This document shows, piece after piece, positions 1 through 7,794 of a DNA stretch of 38,677 bases. Both the position numbers and the translations under genes were made by a program. Where the stretch lies: NCBI GenBank assembly GCA_002435755.1, contig DIYH01000020.1, forward strand, positions 1 to 38,677, in the 5' to 3' direction. How positions within the stretch are numbered: position 1 is the stretch's first letter; every line of letters begins with the position of its first letter. Under the pieces are notes generated by a model. The model did no database searches, was not told the origin of the DNA, and was given only the letters and a program-made list of their open reading frames with translations. Source of the DNA: Flammeovirgaceae bacterium UBA6059 (GTDB lineage: Bacteria; Bacteroidota; Bacteroidia; Cytophagales; Cyclobacteriaceae).

Positions 1-88
1 CGGAGAGAGAGGGATTCGAACCCTCGATACCCTTTAGAGGTATACACACTTTCCAGGCGTGCTCCTTCAACCACTCGGACACCTCTCC
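1..88 (-). tRNA. tRNA-Ser (anticodon GGA)
   Basis: Read on the minus strand this folds as a complete class II tRNA. The 7-bp acceptor stem is GGAGAGG with TCTCTCC and the discriminator G is at position 1. The anticodon stem CACGC/GTGTG encloses loop CTGGAAA, giving anticodon GGA, which reads UCC and UCU. A long variable arm follows, then the T arm GAGGG-TTCGAAT-CCCTC. The long variable arm and G discriminator fit serine. Whether CCA is encoded cannot be seen because the gene ends at the window edge. Confidence 0.95.
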
Positions 89-105
89 CTAATTTTCTCA
101 GCCAA

Positions 106-137
106 CAAATAAATCAAGAAAAATACCTTTATGCAAA
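106..137 (-). promoter_or_regulatory. Probable promoter of tRNA-Ser (Bacteroidota type)
   Basis: On the minus strand a TTTG (134-137) lies 20 nt upstream of TTTATTTG (106-113). This is one mismatch from the Bacteroidota -7 consensus TAnnTTTG and has the usual spacing. It would start transcription about 10 nt before the tRNA 5' end at 88. It lies in the 78-nt gap between ansA and the tRNA, so the tRNA probably has its own promoter rather than relying on the ansA operon. Confidence 0.5.
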
Positions 138-166
138 TTTTCAATTCTTTTTGGAAAGACCCGAAT

Positions 167-1231
167 TTAGGTCATTTCTCCACGTATTGGGCGTATTAAT
201 AAATCTTTTACACGTTCGGTGGACAACCCCGATCCCAGCAAAAACATAAGCTTGGCAAGGGCAGCTTCTGTAGTGATATCCGACCCACTAAGCACACCAA
301 TATCTGAAAGCATTTTACTGGTTTCGTACCTACCCTGGATGACCTTACCACCTATACACTGCGATACATTATAGAGGAATATGCCTTTCTCATTCGCATT
401 GCGAAGCAGGCTCAAAAACCAGTCATACTTCATAGTATTTCCCGAGCCAAATGTCTCGAGTATCACAGCTCGTAACCCTTCCGTATTGAAAATCTGTTCA
501 AGCACAGATTGAGGTATTCCAGGATACAACTTCACCACAGCGACATTATCATCAAAATGGCTGTTGAACTTGAGCTTCTCATTCGGGTCGTGCGGTCTTA
601 GATATGCATAATTATATTCGATGAACACTCCAGATTCTGCAAGCTTGGGGTAGTTCTCTGATTCAAAAGCCGCAAATGTGCTACTCCGCAATTTCTGAGA
701 TCGGTTCCCCCTTAGCAGAAAATAATTGAAGTAGACACAAACCTCATTAACAATAGGCTTCCCATCATTATTGGCCGAGGCGATCTCCAACGCCGTGATC
801 AGGTTCTCGCGTGCATCCGACCTCAGAAAGCCTATCGGAATCTGTGCTCCTGTAAAGATCACCGGTTTATTCAGCCCTTCGAGCATAAAACTTAGGGCTG
901 AAGCTGTGAAAGCCATAGTATCTGTACCATGAAGCACCACAAACCCATCATACTGGCTATAGTTCTCATAAATAATATAGCCTAAATCTACCCAGTGACG
1001 TGTATTGATATTCGAAGAATCCTCTGGCTCTGGGAAGGAGATAACTGTGATCTTAAGGTCAAAGGCCTTCAACTCCGGGATCTTCTCTATTACAAGACTG
1101 AAGTTGAAAGGTGCCAACGATCCTGTCTCATCTAGCGCCATACCAAAAGTGCCCCCGGTATATATGATCAAAACCGATGATTTTGGATTTGTGGTAGCGG
1201 ACGTATTCAGGTTAACGATCTTATATTTCAT
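167..1231 (-). CDS. ansA: Type I (cytoplasmic) L-asparaginase
   Basis: Hydrolyses L-asparagine to aspartate and ammonia in the cytoplasm. The 354-aa protein has both asparaginase signatures: YTGGTFGM at residues 24-31 with the nucleophile Thr25, and LHGTDTM at 100-106 with the second catalytic Thr/Asp pair. No signal peptide is seen, which fits the type I enzyme rather than the periplasmic type II. The length is near the family norm of about 340. The ATG at 1231 overlaps the tatD stop by 11 nt, so translation is probably coupled. It is the last gene of a leftward operon starting at the glycosyltransferase. An archaeal-type GatD is unlikely because no AmpR-like domain is present. Confidence 0.93.
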   Translation of the reverse strand: MKYKIVNLNTSATTNPKSSVLIIYTGGTFGMALDETGSLAPFNFSLVIEKIPELKAFDLKITVISFPEPEDSSNINTRHWVDLGYIIYENYSQYDGFVVLHGTDTMAFTASALSFMLEGLNKPVIFTGAQIPIGFLRSDARENLITALEIASANNDGKPIVNEVCVYFNYFLLRGNRSQKLRSSTFAAFESENYPKLAESGVFIEYNYAYLRPHDPNEKLKFNSHFDDNVAVVKLYPGIPQSVLEQIFNTEGLRAVILETFGSGNTMKYDWFLSLLRNANEKGIFLYNVSQCIGGKVIQGRYETSKMLSDIGVLSGSDITTEAALAKLMFLLGSGLSTERVKDLLIRPIRGEMT

Positions 1232-2000
1232 CTTCAGTCGCTCTATGGAATAAGTTCAATGCATTTTTGGTAGTCTGATGTATCACCTCCTCTCGACTGA
1301 TGGCCTTGATCTGAGCAATTCGGTCAGCGACAAGACCAATGTAGGAAGGCTCATTGCGCTTACCGCGATAAGGAACTGGAGCCAGATAAGGAGCATCAGT
1401 CTCCAGCAGCAAATGCTCTAACCCTATTTCTGGTAAGACCTTATCCAATCCTCCATTCTTAAACGTAGCAACACCCCCAATACCCATATAGAAACCATGA
1501 TCAATAACAGCATCAGCTTCTTCTAAGCCGCTGGTAAAACAGTGAAAAACACCCCTAATGCCTCTATCTTTATAATCCTTTAACAGGTCAACAGTCTCCC
1601 AAAAGGAATCACGACTATGAATAACAATGGGCAGACCAGTCTCAAGTGCCCAATCGCATTGGATTTTAAAGGCATCTTGCTGCCATTCAAAATGCGACTT
1701 ATCCCAATATAAGTCTGTTCCCATCTCTCCTACTGCAACGAAATTGTACTCATCAAACATTGGCCTCATGGCCTTGAGTACCTCTTTGTAATCTTCTTTC
1801 ACATCACAAGGGTGAAGCCCCATCATTGGAAAACACCGGCCGGGATATTCGGCAGACAATTGCATCATTCCATCAAAGGATTCCAAGTCTATATTAGGCA
1901 TATAAATACGCTCCACACCAGAGCTAAAAGCACGATCCAGCATCTCTCGCCTGTCACTCGAGAACTTAGGTGAATAAATATGGGAATGGGTATCAATCAT
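1221..2000 (-). CDS. tatD: TatD-family metal-dependent hydrolase/DNase
   Basis: TatD proteins are TIM-barrel metal hydrolases with 3'-5' exonuclease activity, linked to DNA repair and quality control. Metal ligands and motifs visible in order: DTHSH near the N terminus, GEMGTDLYW with the bridging Glu, IVIHSRDSF, GVFHCFTSG and LLETDAPYLAP. The start is taken as the ATG at 2000, preceded by GGGAG; an in-frame TTG at 2009 would add three residues. The length of 259 aa is typical. It lies 44 nt after the deacetylase and overlaps ansA by 11 nt. The paralogues TatD, YcfH and YjjV cannot be separated from sequence alone. Confidence 0.92.
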   Translation of the reverse strand: MIDTHSHIYSPKFSSDRREMLDRAFSSGVERIYMPNIDLESFDGMMQLSAEYPGRCFPMMGLHPCDVKEDYKEVLKAMRPMFDEYNFVAVGEMGTDLYWDKSHFEWQQDAFKIQCDWALETGLPIVIHSRDSFWETVDLLKDYKDRGIRGVFHCFTSGLEEADAVIDHGFYMGIGGVATFKNGGLDKVLPEIGLEHLLLETDAPYLAPVPYRGKRNEPSYIGLVADRIAQIKAISREEVIHQTTKNALNLFHRATEDEI

Positions 2001-2044
2001 TGCTCCCAATGTAGCATACTCATTGGAATAATAAAACCTGTAGT

Positions 2045-2674
2045 CTATAGCCGTTCAAAAGAGTATCCCTGCGCTAAGAAATAGCTCATGTACGCCGGGA
2101 GCACTTCCTTCATCCTGGGATAGGCTTTGACACTGTCGTGAAAGAGGACGATCGATCCAGGTCTAGTTGCTTTGATTATGCTTCTCAATATCTCCTGTGA
2201 TGACAAGGAAGCGTTATAGTCTCCTGTCAGCACATCCCACATGACTATTTCATATGTATCTCTGATCTGCCTAATTTGGTTAGGTCCTATTCTACCGTAC
2301 GGAGGTCTAAAAAGCTTTCCGGATTCACCAATGGCATTAATTGCGGACTGGCATTTTGAAATGTTATCAACGTAATGCTGATTAGGGGTTCCCCATCCTT
2401 TAATGTGATTATAAGTGTGGTTTCCAATAGTATGTCCTTCTTCAAGTATTGCTTCAGCTACTTTTGGATGCTTATGGATGTTCTCCCCAACGCAGAAAAA
2501 AGTAGCTGTACTATCAAACAATTGAAGTGTATCAAGAACAAACTCCGTTATCTCAGGAATAGGTCCATCATCAAAAGTCAAGTATATATTGTTGCCTGGC
2601 CGATCCTTATAATCCCAGGTCAAGGACGGATACAGTTTTTTCAGCCATGTTGGTGTTTTGTGTATGTAAGGCAT
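2045..2674 (-). CDS. Polysaccharide deacetylase (NodB/CE4 family)
   Basis: CE4 enzymes remove N-acetyl groups from GlcNAc-containing polymers such as peptidoglycan or exopolysaccharide. All five NodB motifs are present: TFDDGP, HTIGNHTYNH (the metal His pair), FRPPYGR, DVLTGDY and IVLFHDS. At 209 aa it is essentially the bare catalytic domain. There is no signal peptide or membrane anchor, which is short for an exported deacetylase. It begins 4 nt after the SpoIIE phosphatase ends, and the operon also encodes a membrane glycosyltransferase. A role in making or trimming a cell-surface glycan is plausible but inferred. Confidence 0.9.
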   Translation of the reverse strand: MPYIHKTPTWLKKLYPSLTWDYKDRPGNNIYLTFDDGPIPEITEFVLDTLQLFDSTATFFCVGENIHKHPKVAEAILEEGHTIGNHTYNHIKGWGTPNQHYVDNISKCQSAINAIGESGKLFRPPYGRIGPNQIRQIRDTYEIVMWDVLTGDYNASLSSQEILRSIIKATRPGSIVLFHDSVKAYPRMKEVLPAYMSYFLAQGYSFERL

Positions 2675-2678
2675 TAAG

Positions 2679-3890
2679 CTATACTGTTACCTTGCAAGTT
2701 AGCAGGGTAATATCATCCTTGTAGGGTATGTTGCCCCTAAACTCATCAAGGCTGGCAATAACTTTTTTATTAAAGCCGGTCAAGTCATTTCTACAGCATG
2801 CTTTCACCAGTTCTACAAACCTCTCCTGACCAAATTCTTCGTCATGTTCATTGAGGGTCTCTGTGATGCCATCGGTATAGCTATACAATGAAAAGGTCTC
2901 CTCCAGCAAAGTTTGTCCCTCAGTAAAAAATGGAAGTGGATCGAACATGCCAAGCACAGTAGTACCGTCTTCAAGCATTTCCAATTCTTCTCTATACCTG
3001 AGTATCGGGGGATTGTGGCCACAGTTGACATACCTAAGCACTCCGGTACTATAATTATAGATGGCGGCAAAGAACGTAATAAAGATTTCCCCATTACCAT
3101 TGCGATGAACCTGGCGGTTCAACTCCGCGACTATCTCGTTAAAATCATCCGTCTTCCGCAGCAGCATCCGCAAGGAAGCCTGGAAGTTGGACATCAAGAG
3201 AGCAGCAGGTACGCCCTTACCGGAAACATCTGCTATACAAACTAAGAATTGGTCATCGTCGATGGGTATGTAATCATAGTAGTCTCCACCTACTTCATTG
3301 TGAGGGAAATAGCTCGCAGCAATATCAAGTTGATCAGTACATGGCAAGTCCTTTGGAAATAAGAAGTGCTGTACCTGACGGGCGATCTCCATTTCTTTTC
3401 TGAAGGCTTCTTGTTCCAGTTCCCTTCGAGCGAGTTTTTTATTCTCAATCGCCACGATGATGATATTGGTCAAAGCCATGAGAAAGGTCGTGTTGGTAGT
3501 TTCCGGTAGGTTGCCGATAAAAAGTACCGCAAGTAGCTTCTGTTTGTGCATCACAGGAAAAACCTGACCAAACTCTTCAAACCCAACATCTGCGGTACTC
3601 AGACCTCTTGATTCATTAAGCGTATGAAATGACTCAGGCAAGTGCATCGATGTGAAATCTGCCTGAGTACCAAAGCTTACTTTACACGTCCAGTCATCAT
3701 CAAGTACGAAAAGCGCAAGATTACCAATACCGAGATTGCCAAGTAGAGTGAACTTGTAGATTTTATAAAGCGCTGATTCTGACAGATTATTATTAATTGC
3801 CTGGGTCACCTCCAACAAGGCATTCAACTCCATCTCCTTTATCTGCACCCCCCCGTCAGCCGACAGGGACACAATGTTGCTGTCCCTCAT
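2679..3890 (-). CDS. GAF-like domain plus SpoIIE/RsbU-type PP2C serine phosphatase
   Basis: A phosphoserine/threonine phosphatase with a regulatory N-terminal half. Residues about 15-155 look like a GAF-type sensory domain. A helical linker (REMEIARQVQHFLFP region, with RKEMEIARQVQ typical of RsbU-like proteins) leads into the PP2C domain. Its metal-binding blocks are visible: GGDYYDYIPI, CIADVSGKGVPAALLM, NCGHNPP, YSYTDGITETLN and KDDITLL at the end. The start is taken as the ATG at 3890 (403 aa); a TTG at 3896 is an alternative. It lies 11 nt after the small winged-helix-like gene. The substrate would be an anti-sigma-antagonist-type protein, but no STAS gene is nearby. Confidence 0.88.
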   Translation of the reverse strand: MRDSNIVSLSADGGVQIKEMELNALLEVTQAINNNLSESALYKIYKFTLLGNLGIGNLALFVLDDDWTCKVSFGTQADFTSMHLPESFHTLNESRGLSTADVGFEEFGQVFPVMHKQKLLAVLFIGNLPETTNTTFLMALTNIIIVAIENKKLARRELEQEAFRKEMEIARQVQHFLFPKDLPCTDQLDIAASYFPHNEVGGDYYDYIPIDDDQFLVCIADVSGKGVPAALLMSNFQASLRMLLRKTDDFNEIVAELNRQVHRNGNGEIFITFFAAIYNYSTGVLRYVNCGHNPPILRYREELEMLEDGTTVLGMFDPLPFFTEGQTLLEETFSLYSYTDGITETLNEHDEEFGQERFVELVKACCRNDLTGFNKKVIASLDEFRGNIPYKDDITLLTCKVTV

Positions 3891-3901
3891 AGTCAAAAAA
3901 A

Positions 3902-4156
3902 TTAGTTCGAATTGTGAGCGAGCAGACCCGACTTGGAAGCCAGGTAATAGTAGTTTCTAAACTCTAACTCAAAATCCAATTCTTCCGTTGGCACCTCTTC
4001 AGATACCGTCAAAAAACACCTAATCCAACCTTTGTTGAGCAACTTCTGAAGTACTGGTCGTAGTTCTTTTTCTTCAAGATCTGTGGACTGCATAAGCTCC
4101 GAAAAAGACTGTACAAAATACAGCTCATCTAGCACGTCATATTCCAAGTCACTCAT
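3902..4156 (-). CDS. Small acidic protein, possibly winged-helix
   Basis: An 84-aa protein that I do not recognise by name. The start is the ATG at 4156, because AGGAGG lies 5 nt upstream inside the end of the glycosyltransferase gene and the ATGAGTGA overlap suggests translational coupling; the longer reading to 4189 ignores this site. Helix-rich residues 1-50 (with LEEKELRPVLQKLLNKGWI) resemble a winged-helix segment of the type 'helix-turn-helix followed by a GWI wing', and the rest is acidic. It lies between a glycosyltransferase and a SpoIIE phosphatase. It could be a small regulator of the phosphatase, which is inference only. Confidence 0.75.
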   Translation of the reverse strand: MSDLEYDVLDELYFVQSFSELMQSTDLEEKELRPVLQKLLNKGWIRCFLTVSEEVPTEELDFELEFRNYYYLASKSGLLAHNSN

Positions 4157-5276
4157 TATACCTCCTGTCTTTCCAGGTGTATTTACCAAAAATAGACCCT
4201 AATCCAAAGAAAAGAGTGTAAACAGGGTAAATAATTTCAGCTGCGATCAAGGCTATCCAGCTATGTTGTTGACCATAGTATGATGCCACAGATCTTGAAA
4301 AAACCATATCTCCTATCCCTTTGATGGACCATGCGAGCAGTGCTATAGTAAATGACATAAGCCCTTTCCAGGCAGCAAGCACTCCCAAAATCGGTAGCAA
4401 GTTGATACCCAACACCAAAAGCGGCATCATCCATGCCAGTAGTTCTTTTTGGTGACGCCATTTTGATGACCAGCGTATTTTTTGATTCAAGATTGCCGCT
4501 GTACCCTGAGCAGGAGAAGTCAAAACTAAAGCTTTGCTGGTCTTCAAGTAGCTCAGTGCCTGCACACCGAGCTTTTTAGCCATTTTTCTTACCAGAAACT
4601 CATCATCACCTGTCGCATATTGTCGGTTTCCGTCAAAACCACCAACCTCCATAAATGCAGTCTTACGGTAGGCAAGATTTGCTCCATTGCCCATAGCGGG
4701 TTTACTGATTGAGAGGAGTACAGCGCTCAACCCTTGTAAAGCACTGAACTCTACCCACTGAAGTTTGTCTAAACAATTGTCGATGGAGTAGATGACCGGT
4801 CCCATGACCAGTTGTATGGCTTGATCTTCAAAAGCCTGGTTGATCATTTCTAACCACTTTTCACCAACAATGCAGTCACCATCTGTAGTTACGATAATAT
4901 GGCCATAGCTCTGACCAATCGCCTGCTCGATTGCCCTTTTCTTAGGTGTACCCTCACCCTCTTTAGATTTTATGACCTTAAGATCAAGAGCAGAATTCCG
5001 CACGAATTTCTCAACTCTTGCCACAGTATCATCAGTGGAGTGATCATCTACCACTACGACTTCAAATGCCTTCACTGATAGTGTTTGGCACTCAATACTC
5101 CTTAGCAGTTGCTCAATGTTTCTAGCCTCATTCCGAACAGGAACAACAACCGTTATTCGATCTTTAGCTTCAGGTTGTTGAGGAGGGTCGAACGTTGGAA
5201 GTTTGGTCCATATTATGGTAAGCCAAAGCATACTCAAAGCATAACAAGTAAGGACGAATAGATAAGCTATCACCAT
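4149..5276 (-). CDS. Membrane-anchored GT2-family glycosyltransferase
   Basis: A GT-A fold glycosyltransferase that probably transfers an activated sugar to a lipid or polymer at the inner membrane. One N-terminal membrane helix precedes the catalytic domain. Motifs: VVVPVRNEARN (nucleotide-binding strand), VVDDHSTDDT, TTDGDC (DxD-like metal site), TGDDEFL (catalytic acidic residues) and KIRWSSKWRHQ (RxxRW-like, typical of processive or polyprenyl enzymes). About three hydrophobic helices follow near the C terminus. The ATG at 5276 (375 aa) is chosen because AAAGG precedes it; the ORF can be read back to 5351 but that would run over the ruvC start. First gene of the leftward operon. The acceptor is unknown. 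Confidence 0.87.
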   Translation of the reverse strand: MVIAYLFVLTCYALSMLWLTIIWTKLPTFDPPQQPEAKDRITVVVPVRNEARNIEQLLRSIECQTLSVKAFEVVVVDDHSTDDTVARVEKFVRNSALDLKVIKSKEGEGTPKKRAIEQAIGQSYGHIIVTTDGDCIVGEKWLEMINQAFEDQAIQLVMGPVIYSIDNCLDKLQWVEFSALQGLSAVLLSISKPAMGNGANLAYRKTAFMEVGGFDGNRQYATGDDEFLVRKMAKKLGVQALSYLKTSKALVLTSPAQGTAAILNQKIRWSSKWRHQKELLAWMMPLLVLGINLLPILGVLAAWKGLMSFTIALLAWSIKGIGDMVFSRSVASYYGQQHSWIALIAAEIIYPVYTLFFGLGSIFGKYTWKDRRYNE

Positions 5277-5302
5277 ACTACCTTTCGCTATATTGCAAAC
5301 GC

Positions 5303-5857
5303 ATGTCAGCGGTGAAGGAAAAAGTGATCCTCGGGCTCGACCCGGGAACAAGTGTGATGGGATATGGACTCATCAAGGTTGAACTTAGGAAAATAAGTAT
5401 ACTACAATATGGTGTCATCCACTTGAAAAAGTATACTGGACATGAACTGAAGCTTAAAAAAATCTTTGAACGTGTGATGAGTCTCATACAGGACTATCAG
5501 CCTGACGAGGTGGCCCTTGAAGCCCCTTTTTATGGTAAAAATGTGCAGTCAATGCTTAAACTTGGAAGGGCCCAAGGTGTGGCAATGGCCGCTGCACTTT
5601 CAAGAGAAATACCGATCGTAGAGTATGCGCCAAAAAAGGTGAAGCAATCGGTGACGGGCAATGGTAATGCTTCAAAAGAGCAGGTAGCACAAATGCTCAT
5701 GACACTCCTAAAGTTTGAGCATGAATCAAAATTGCTGGATGCTACTGATGCATTAGCGGTAGCGCTCTGTCACCATTACCAGGGTGGTAAGTCTGTCAAT
5801 CACTCAAAAAGCTGGAAGTCCTTTTTGACAGATAACCCAGATAGGATCAAAGGCTAA
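5303..5857 (+). CDS. ruvC: Holliday junction endonuclease RuvC
   Basis: Resolves Holliday junctions together with RuvAB. The RNase-H-like fold active site is complete: Asp13 in GLDPGTSVMGYG, Glu73 in ALEAPFYGKN, and Asp146/Asp149 in LLDATDALAVALCHH. The 184-aa length is normal. The ATG at 5303 gives the usual short N terminus, and no clear Shine-Dalgarno precedes it. It is divergent from the glycosyltransferase with only 26 nt between start codons, and its stop overlaps the HIT gene end by 11 nt, tail to tail. Confidence 0.96.
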   Translation: MSAVKEKVILGLDPGTSVMGYGLIKVELRKISILQYGVIHLKKYTGHELKLKKIFERVMSLIQDYQPDEVALEAPFYGKNVQSMLKLGRAQGVAMAAALSREIPIVEYAPKKVKQSVTGNGNASKEQVAQMLMTLLKFEHESKLLDATDALAVALCHHYQGGKSVNHSKSWKSFLTDNPDRIKG

Positions 5858-6245
5858 CTTTGGCACCAATCTGAGAAGCTGTCTCTGCCAATTCTTCCTT
5901 AGTAGGCTTGAGCTTAGCTCTGCTAAAGTTCATATCATCCATCGTAGTAATTGGAATCAAATGAACATGGGCGTGTGGCACCTCTAGTCCGATAACTGTA
6001 ACTCCAACGCGCTCACAAGAGATGCTACTCTTAATGCCTTGCGCCACTCGCTTGGCGAACAAGTGAAGTGTTGTCAACTCATCATCCTCCAAGTCATAGA
6101 TATAGTCCACTTCCCTTTTTGGAATAACTAGCGTGTGACCTGTAACCAATGGGTTGATATCGAGAAAAGCAAGGTGTTTGTCATCCTCGGCTACTATATG
6201 AGCCGGGATCTCACGCGATATGATTTTCGAAAAGATGCTTGCCAT
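5847..6245 (-). CDS. HIT-family nucleotide-binding hydrolase (Hint-like)
   Basis: Histidine-triad proteins cleave nucleoside phosphoramidates and related nucleotides. The 132-aa protein opens with SIFSKIISREIPAHIVAEDD, typical of the bacterial Hint/HinT branch, and carries the triad motif HAHVHLIPI, with the middle His of HxHxH as nucleophile. It begins 4 nt after greA ends and is almost certainly co-transcribed with it; this greA-HIT pairing is common in Bacteroidota. Its last 11 nt overlap the convergent end of ruvC. Confidence 0.93.
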   Translation of the reverse strand: MASIFSKIISREIPAHIVAEDDKHLAFLDINPLVTGHTLVIPKREVDYIYDLEDDELTTLHLFAKRVAQGIKSSISCERVGVTVIGLEVPHAHVHLIPITTMDDMNFSRAKLKPTKEELAETASQIGAKVSL

Positions 6246-6249
6246 AAGA

Positions 6250-6723
6250 TCAGATGCTTATTTCAAGTACTTCAAAGTCTATATCTCCAGCCGGTGCTTT
6301 GACCACCGCTACCTCTCCGACTTTTTTACCCAGCAAACCTTTTCCGATAGGTGACTGAATAGAGATCTTGTTCTGCTTAAGGTCAGCTTCTTCTTCAGAA
6401 ACAAGTGTATACTCTACAGCCATACCATTTTTCTTATTCTTGATTTTGACCTTACACATCACAGAGACCTTAGAGGTATCCACGCTCGACTCATCGAGAA
6501 TCCTGGCATTACCAACAACAGCCTCAAGTTTGGATATCTTCAATTCAAGAAGTCCTTGAGCATCTTTCGCAGCATCATATTCAGCGTTTTCACTCAGATC
6601 GCCTTTGTCCCTTGCTTCTGCAATCTGCTTGGCAATATCTGATCTTCCTTTTGTCTTCAACTCCTGAAGTTCATCCTTCAGCTTCTGCAATCCTTCTTCT
6701 GTGTAATATGATACGTTTGACAT
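6250..6723 (-). CDS. greA: Transcription elongation factor GreA
   Basis: Enters the RNA polymerase secondary channel and stimulates cleavage of backtracked RNA. The 157-aa protein has the N-terminal coiled coil (residues about 8-75) with the acidic tip GDLSENAEYDAAKD, followed by the FKBP-like domain with SPIGKGLLGKKVGE, characteristic of GreA/B. The C-terminal end VLEISI is typical. First gene of a pair with HIT. The stem-loop just upstream (6752-6774) separates it from the dehydrogenase gene, so a promoter should lie between about 6724 and 6850, but I see no clear -7 motif. Confidence 0.96.
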   Translation of the reverse strand: MSNVSYYTEEGLQKLKDELQELKTKGRSDIAKQIAEARDKGDLSENAEYDAAKDAQGLLELKISKLEAVVGNARILDESSVDTSKVSVMCKVKIKNKKNGMAVEYTLVSEEEADLKQNKISIQSPIGKGLLGKKVGEVAVVKAPAGDIDFEVLEISI

Positions 6724-6740
6724 AATCGTATTGGGTTATA

Positions 6741-6774
6741 AATAAAAAATAACGGCCCCATTGTGTGAGACCGT
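6741..6774 (-). terminator. Rho-independent terminator after the 2-hydroxyacid dehydrogenase gene
   Basis: On the minus strand ACGGTCTCA (6766-6774) pairs with TGGGGCCGT (6752-6760) across a 5-nt loop, a 9-bp stem including two G-U pairs. It is followed by TTATTTTTTATTT. It lies about 80 nt past the end of the dehydrogenase gene and just before greA on the same strand, so it should end the ksgA-mgtE-dehydrogenase transcript. Confidence 0.75.
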
Positions 6775-6852
6775 CATTTTACAATTCTTTTATTTCTTGT
6801 AAGATCAAAGATAGAGATTCTGTCTTTAAGCCCCAAAAACAGCCCTCTCTGC

Positions 6853-7791
6853 CTATCGTAATGATTGCAAATTCTTGATCTTACCCAGTAAGACTGTACT
6901 GATACGCTCATAGGACTCGAAAGTCCATCCTGCCACATGAGGTGTCAGTAGTACGTTCTCCAACTTACATAGCTCTTCAAAAGTCCGCTCTTCAGCAGCA
7001 GTATAGGTGCCCATTTTTTCATTTTCCAATACATCCAGGCAAGCACCCAGCACTTTGCCTTCGCCCATCTTCTTGATCAAATCCTTTAACACTACAACCT
7101 TGCCCCTCGCACTGTTAAGTAAATATATTGGCTTAGAAAATCTGTCTACAAAAGCTCCATCAATCCATTGCTCTGTCTCATCGGTAAGAGGTACATGAAG
7201 GCTCAGTATATCAGTCCGCTGATAAAGATCATTCAACTCTACTTCTTTAACACGCGCATTACTAAAGCCGCTCTTATACTTGTCATAAGCCAGTATCTCA
7301 CAACCGAAACTTCGCAGCTTATCAGCAAAAGAACTGCCCATCATACCATAGCCGATAAGTCCGACAGTCATACTACCTAGTTCCTTACCCCGGCTTCCTT
7401 CTCGGTCCCAGATCTTGCTTCTCACCTGAGTATTGGCTTTATCAATATTGTGTAGCAAAGAAAGCAACATGCCCATAAGGTGTTCTCCCAATGCATCTCG
7501 ATTTCCTTCGGGCGCATTGACCACCTCAATACCTCTGCGCCCAATGGCCTCCATATCAAGCTGATCCAGGCCCGCTCCAGCACGAGCTATGAACTTTAAT
7601 CGCCTGGCTTTGGAAAGTAAGTCTTCATCAACACCCAGTTTACTACGGACAATGAGTCCAGCATATTGCTCAATTATAGCCTCCACTTCTTTTCGGGTAA
7701 TTTCCGGTAGGTAGTCGACATGATAGCCATAGTCCATCAGGCCATCAGTCAGTGCGGCATGCACATCATCTATTATTAGTACCTTTTTCAT
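6853..7791 (-). CDS. D-2-hydroxyacid dehydrogenase (phosphoglycerate dehydrogenase-like)
   Basis: NAD-dependent oxidoreductase of the D-isomer-specific family; SerA-like 3-phosphoglycerate dehydrogenase is the likeliest role. Visible features: N-terminal catalytic half, NAPEGNRDALGEH, Rossmann fingerprint GLIGYGMMGSSFADKL, HVPLTDET, LNSARGKVV, and the catalytic His in LLTPHVAGWT. At 312 aa it lacks the C-terminal ACT or intervening domains of longer SerA enzymes, so serine feedback through an ACT domain is not expected. It starts 3 nt after mgtE ends and is the last gene of the ksgA-mgtE operon. Another hydroxyacid substrate cannot be excluded. Confidence 0.88.
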   Translation of the reverse strand: MKKVLIIDDVHAALTDGLMDYGYHVDYLPEITRKEVEAIIEQYAGLIVRSKLGVDEDLLSKARRLKFIARAGAGLDQLDMEAIGRRGIEVVNAPEGNRDALGEHLMGMLLSLLHNIDKANTQVRSKIWDREGSRGKELGSMTVGLIGYGMMGSSFADKLRSFGCEILAYDKYKSGFSNARVKEVELNDLYQRTDILSLHVPLTDETEQWIDGAFVDRFSKPIYLLNSARGKVVVLKDLIKKMGEGKVLGACLDVLENEKMGTYTAAEERTFEELCKLENVLLTPHVAGWTFESYERISTVLLGKIKNLQSLR

Positions 7792-7794
7792 GGA

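Noticed and set aside
143..166. Terminator after ansA
   Set aside because: GACCT/GGGTC with a short loop is only five pairs and is followed by an interrupted T-run; too weak to support.
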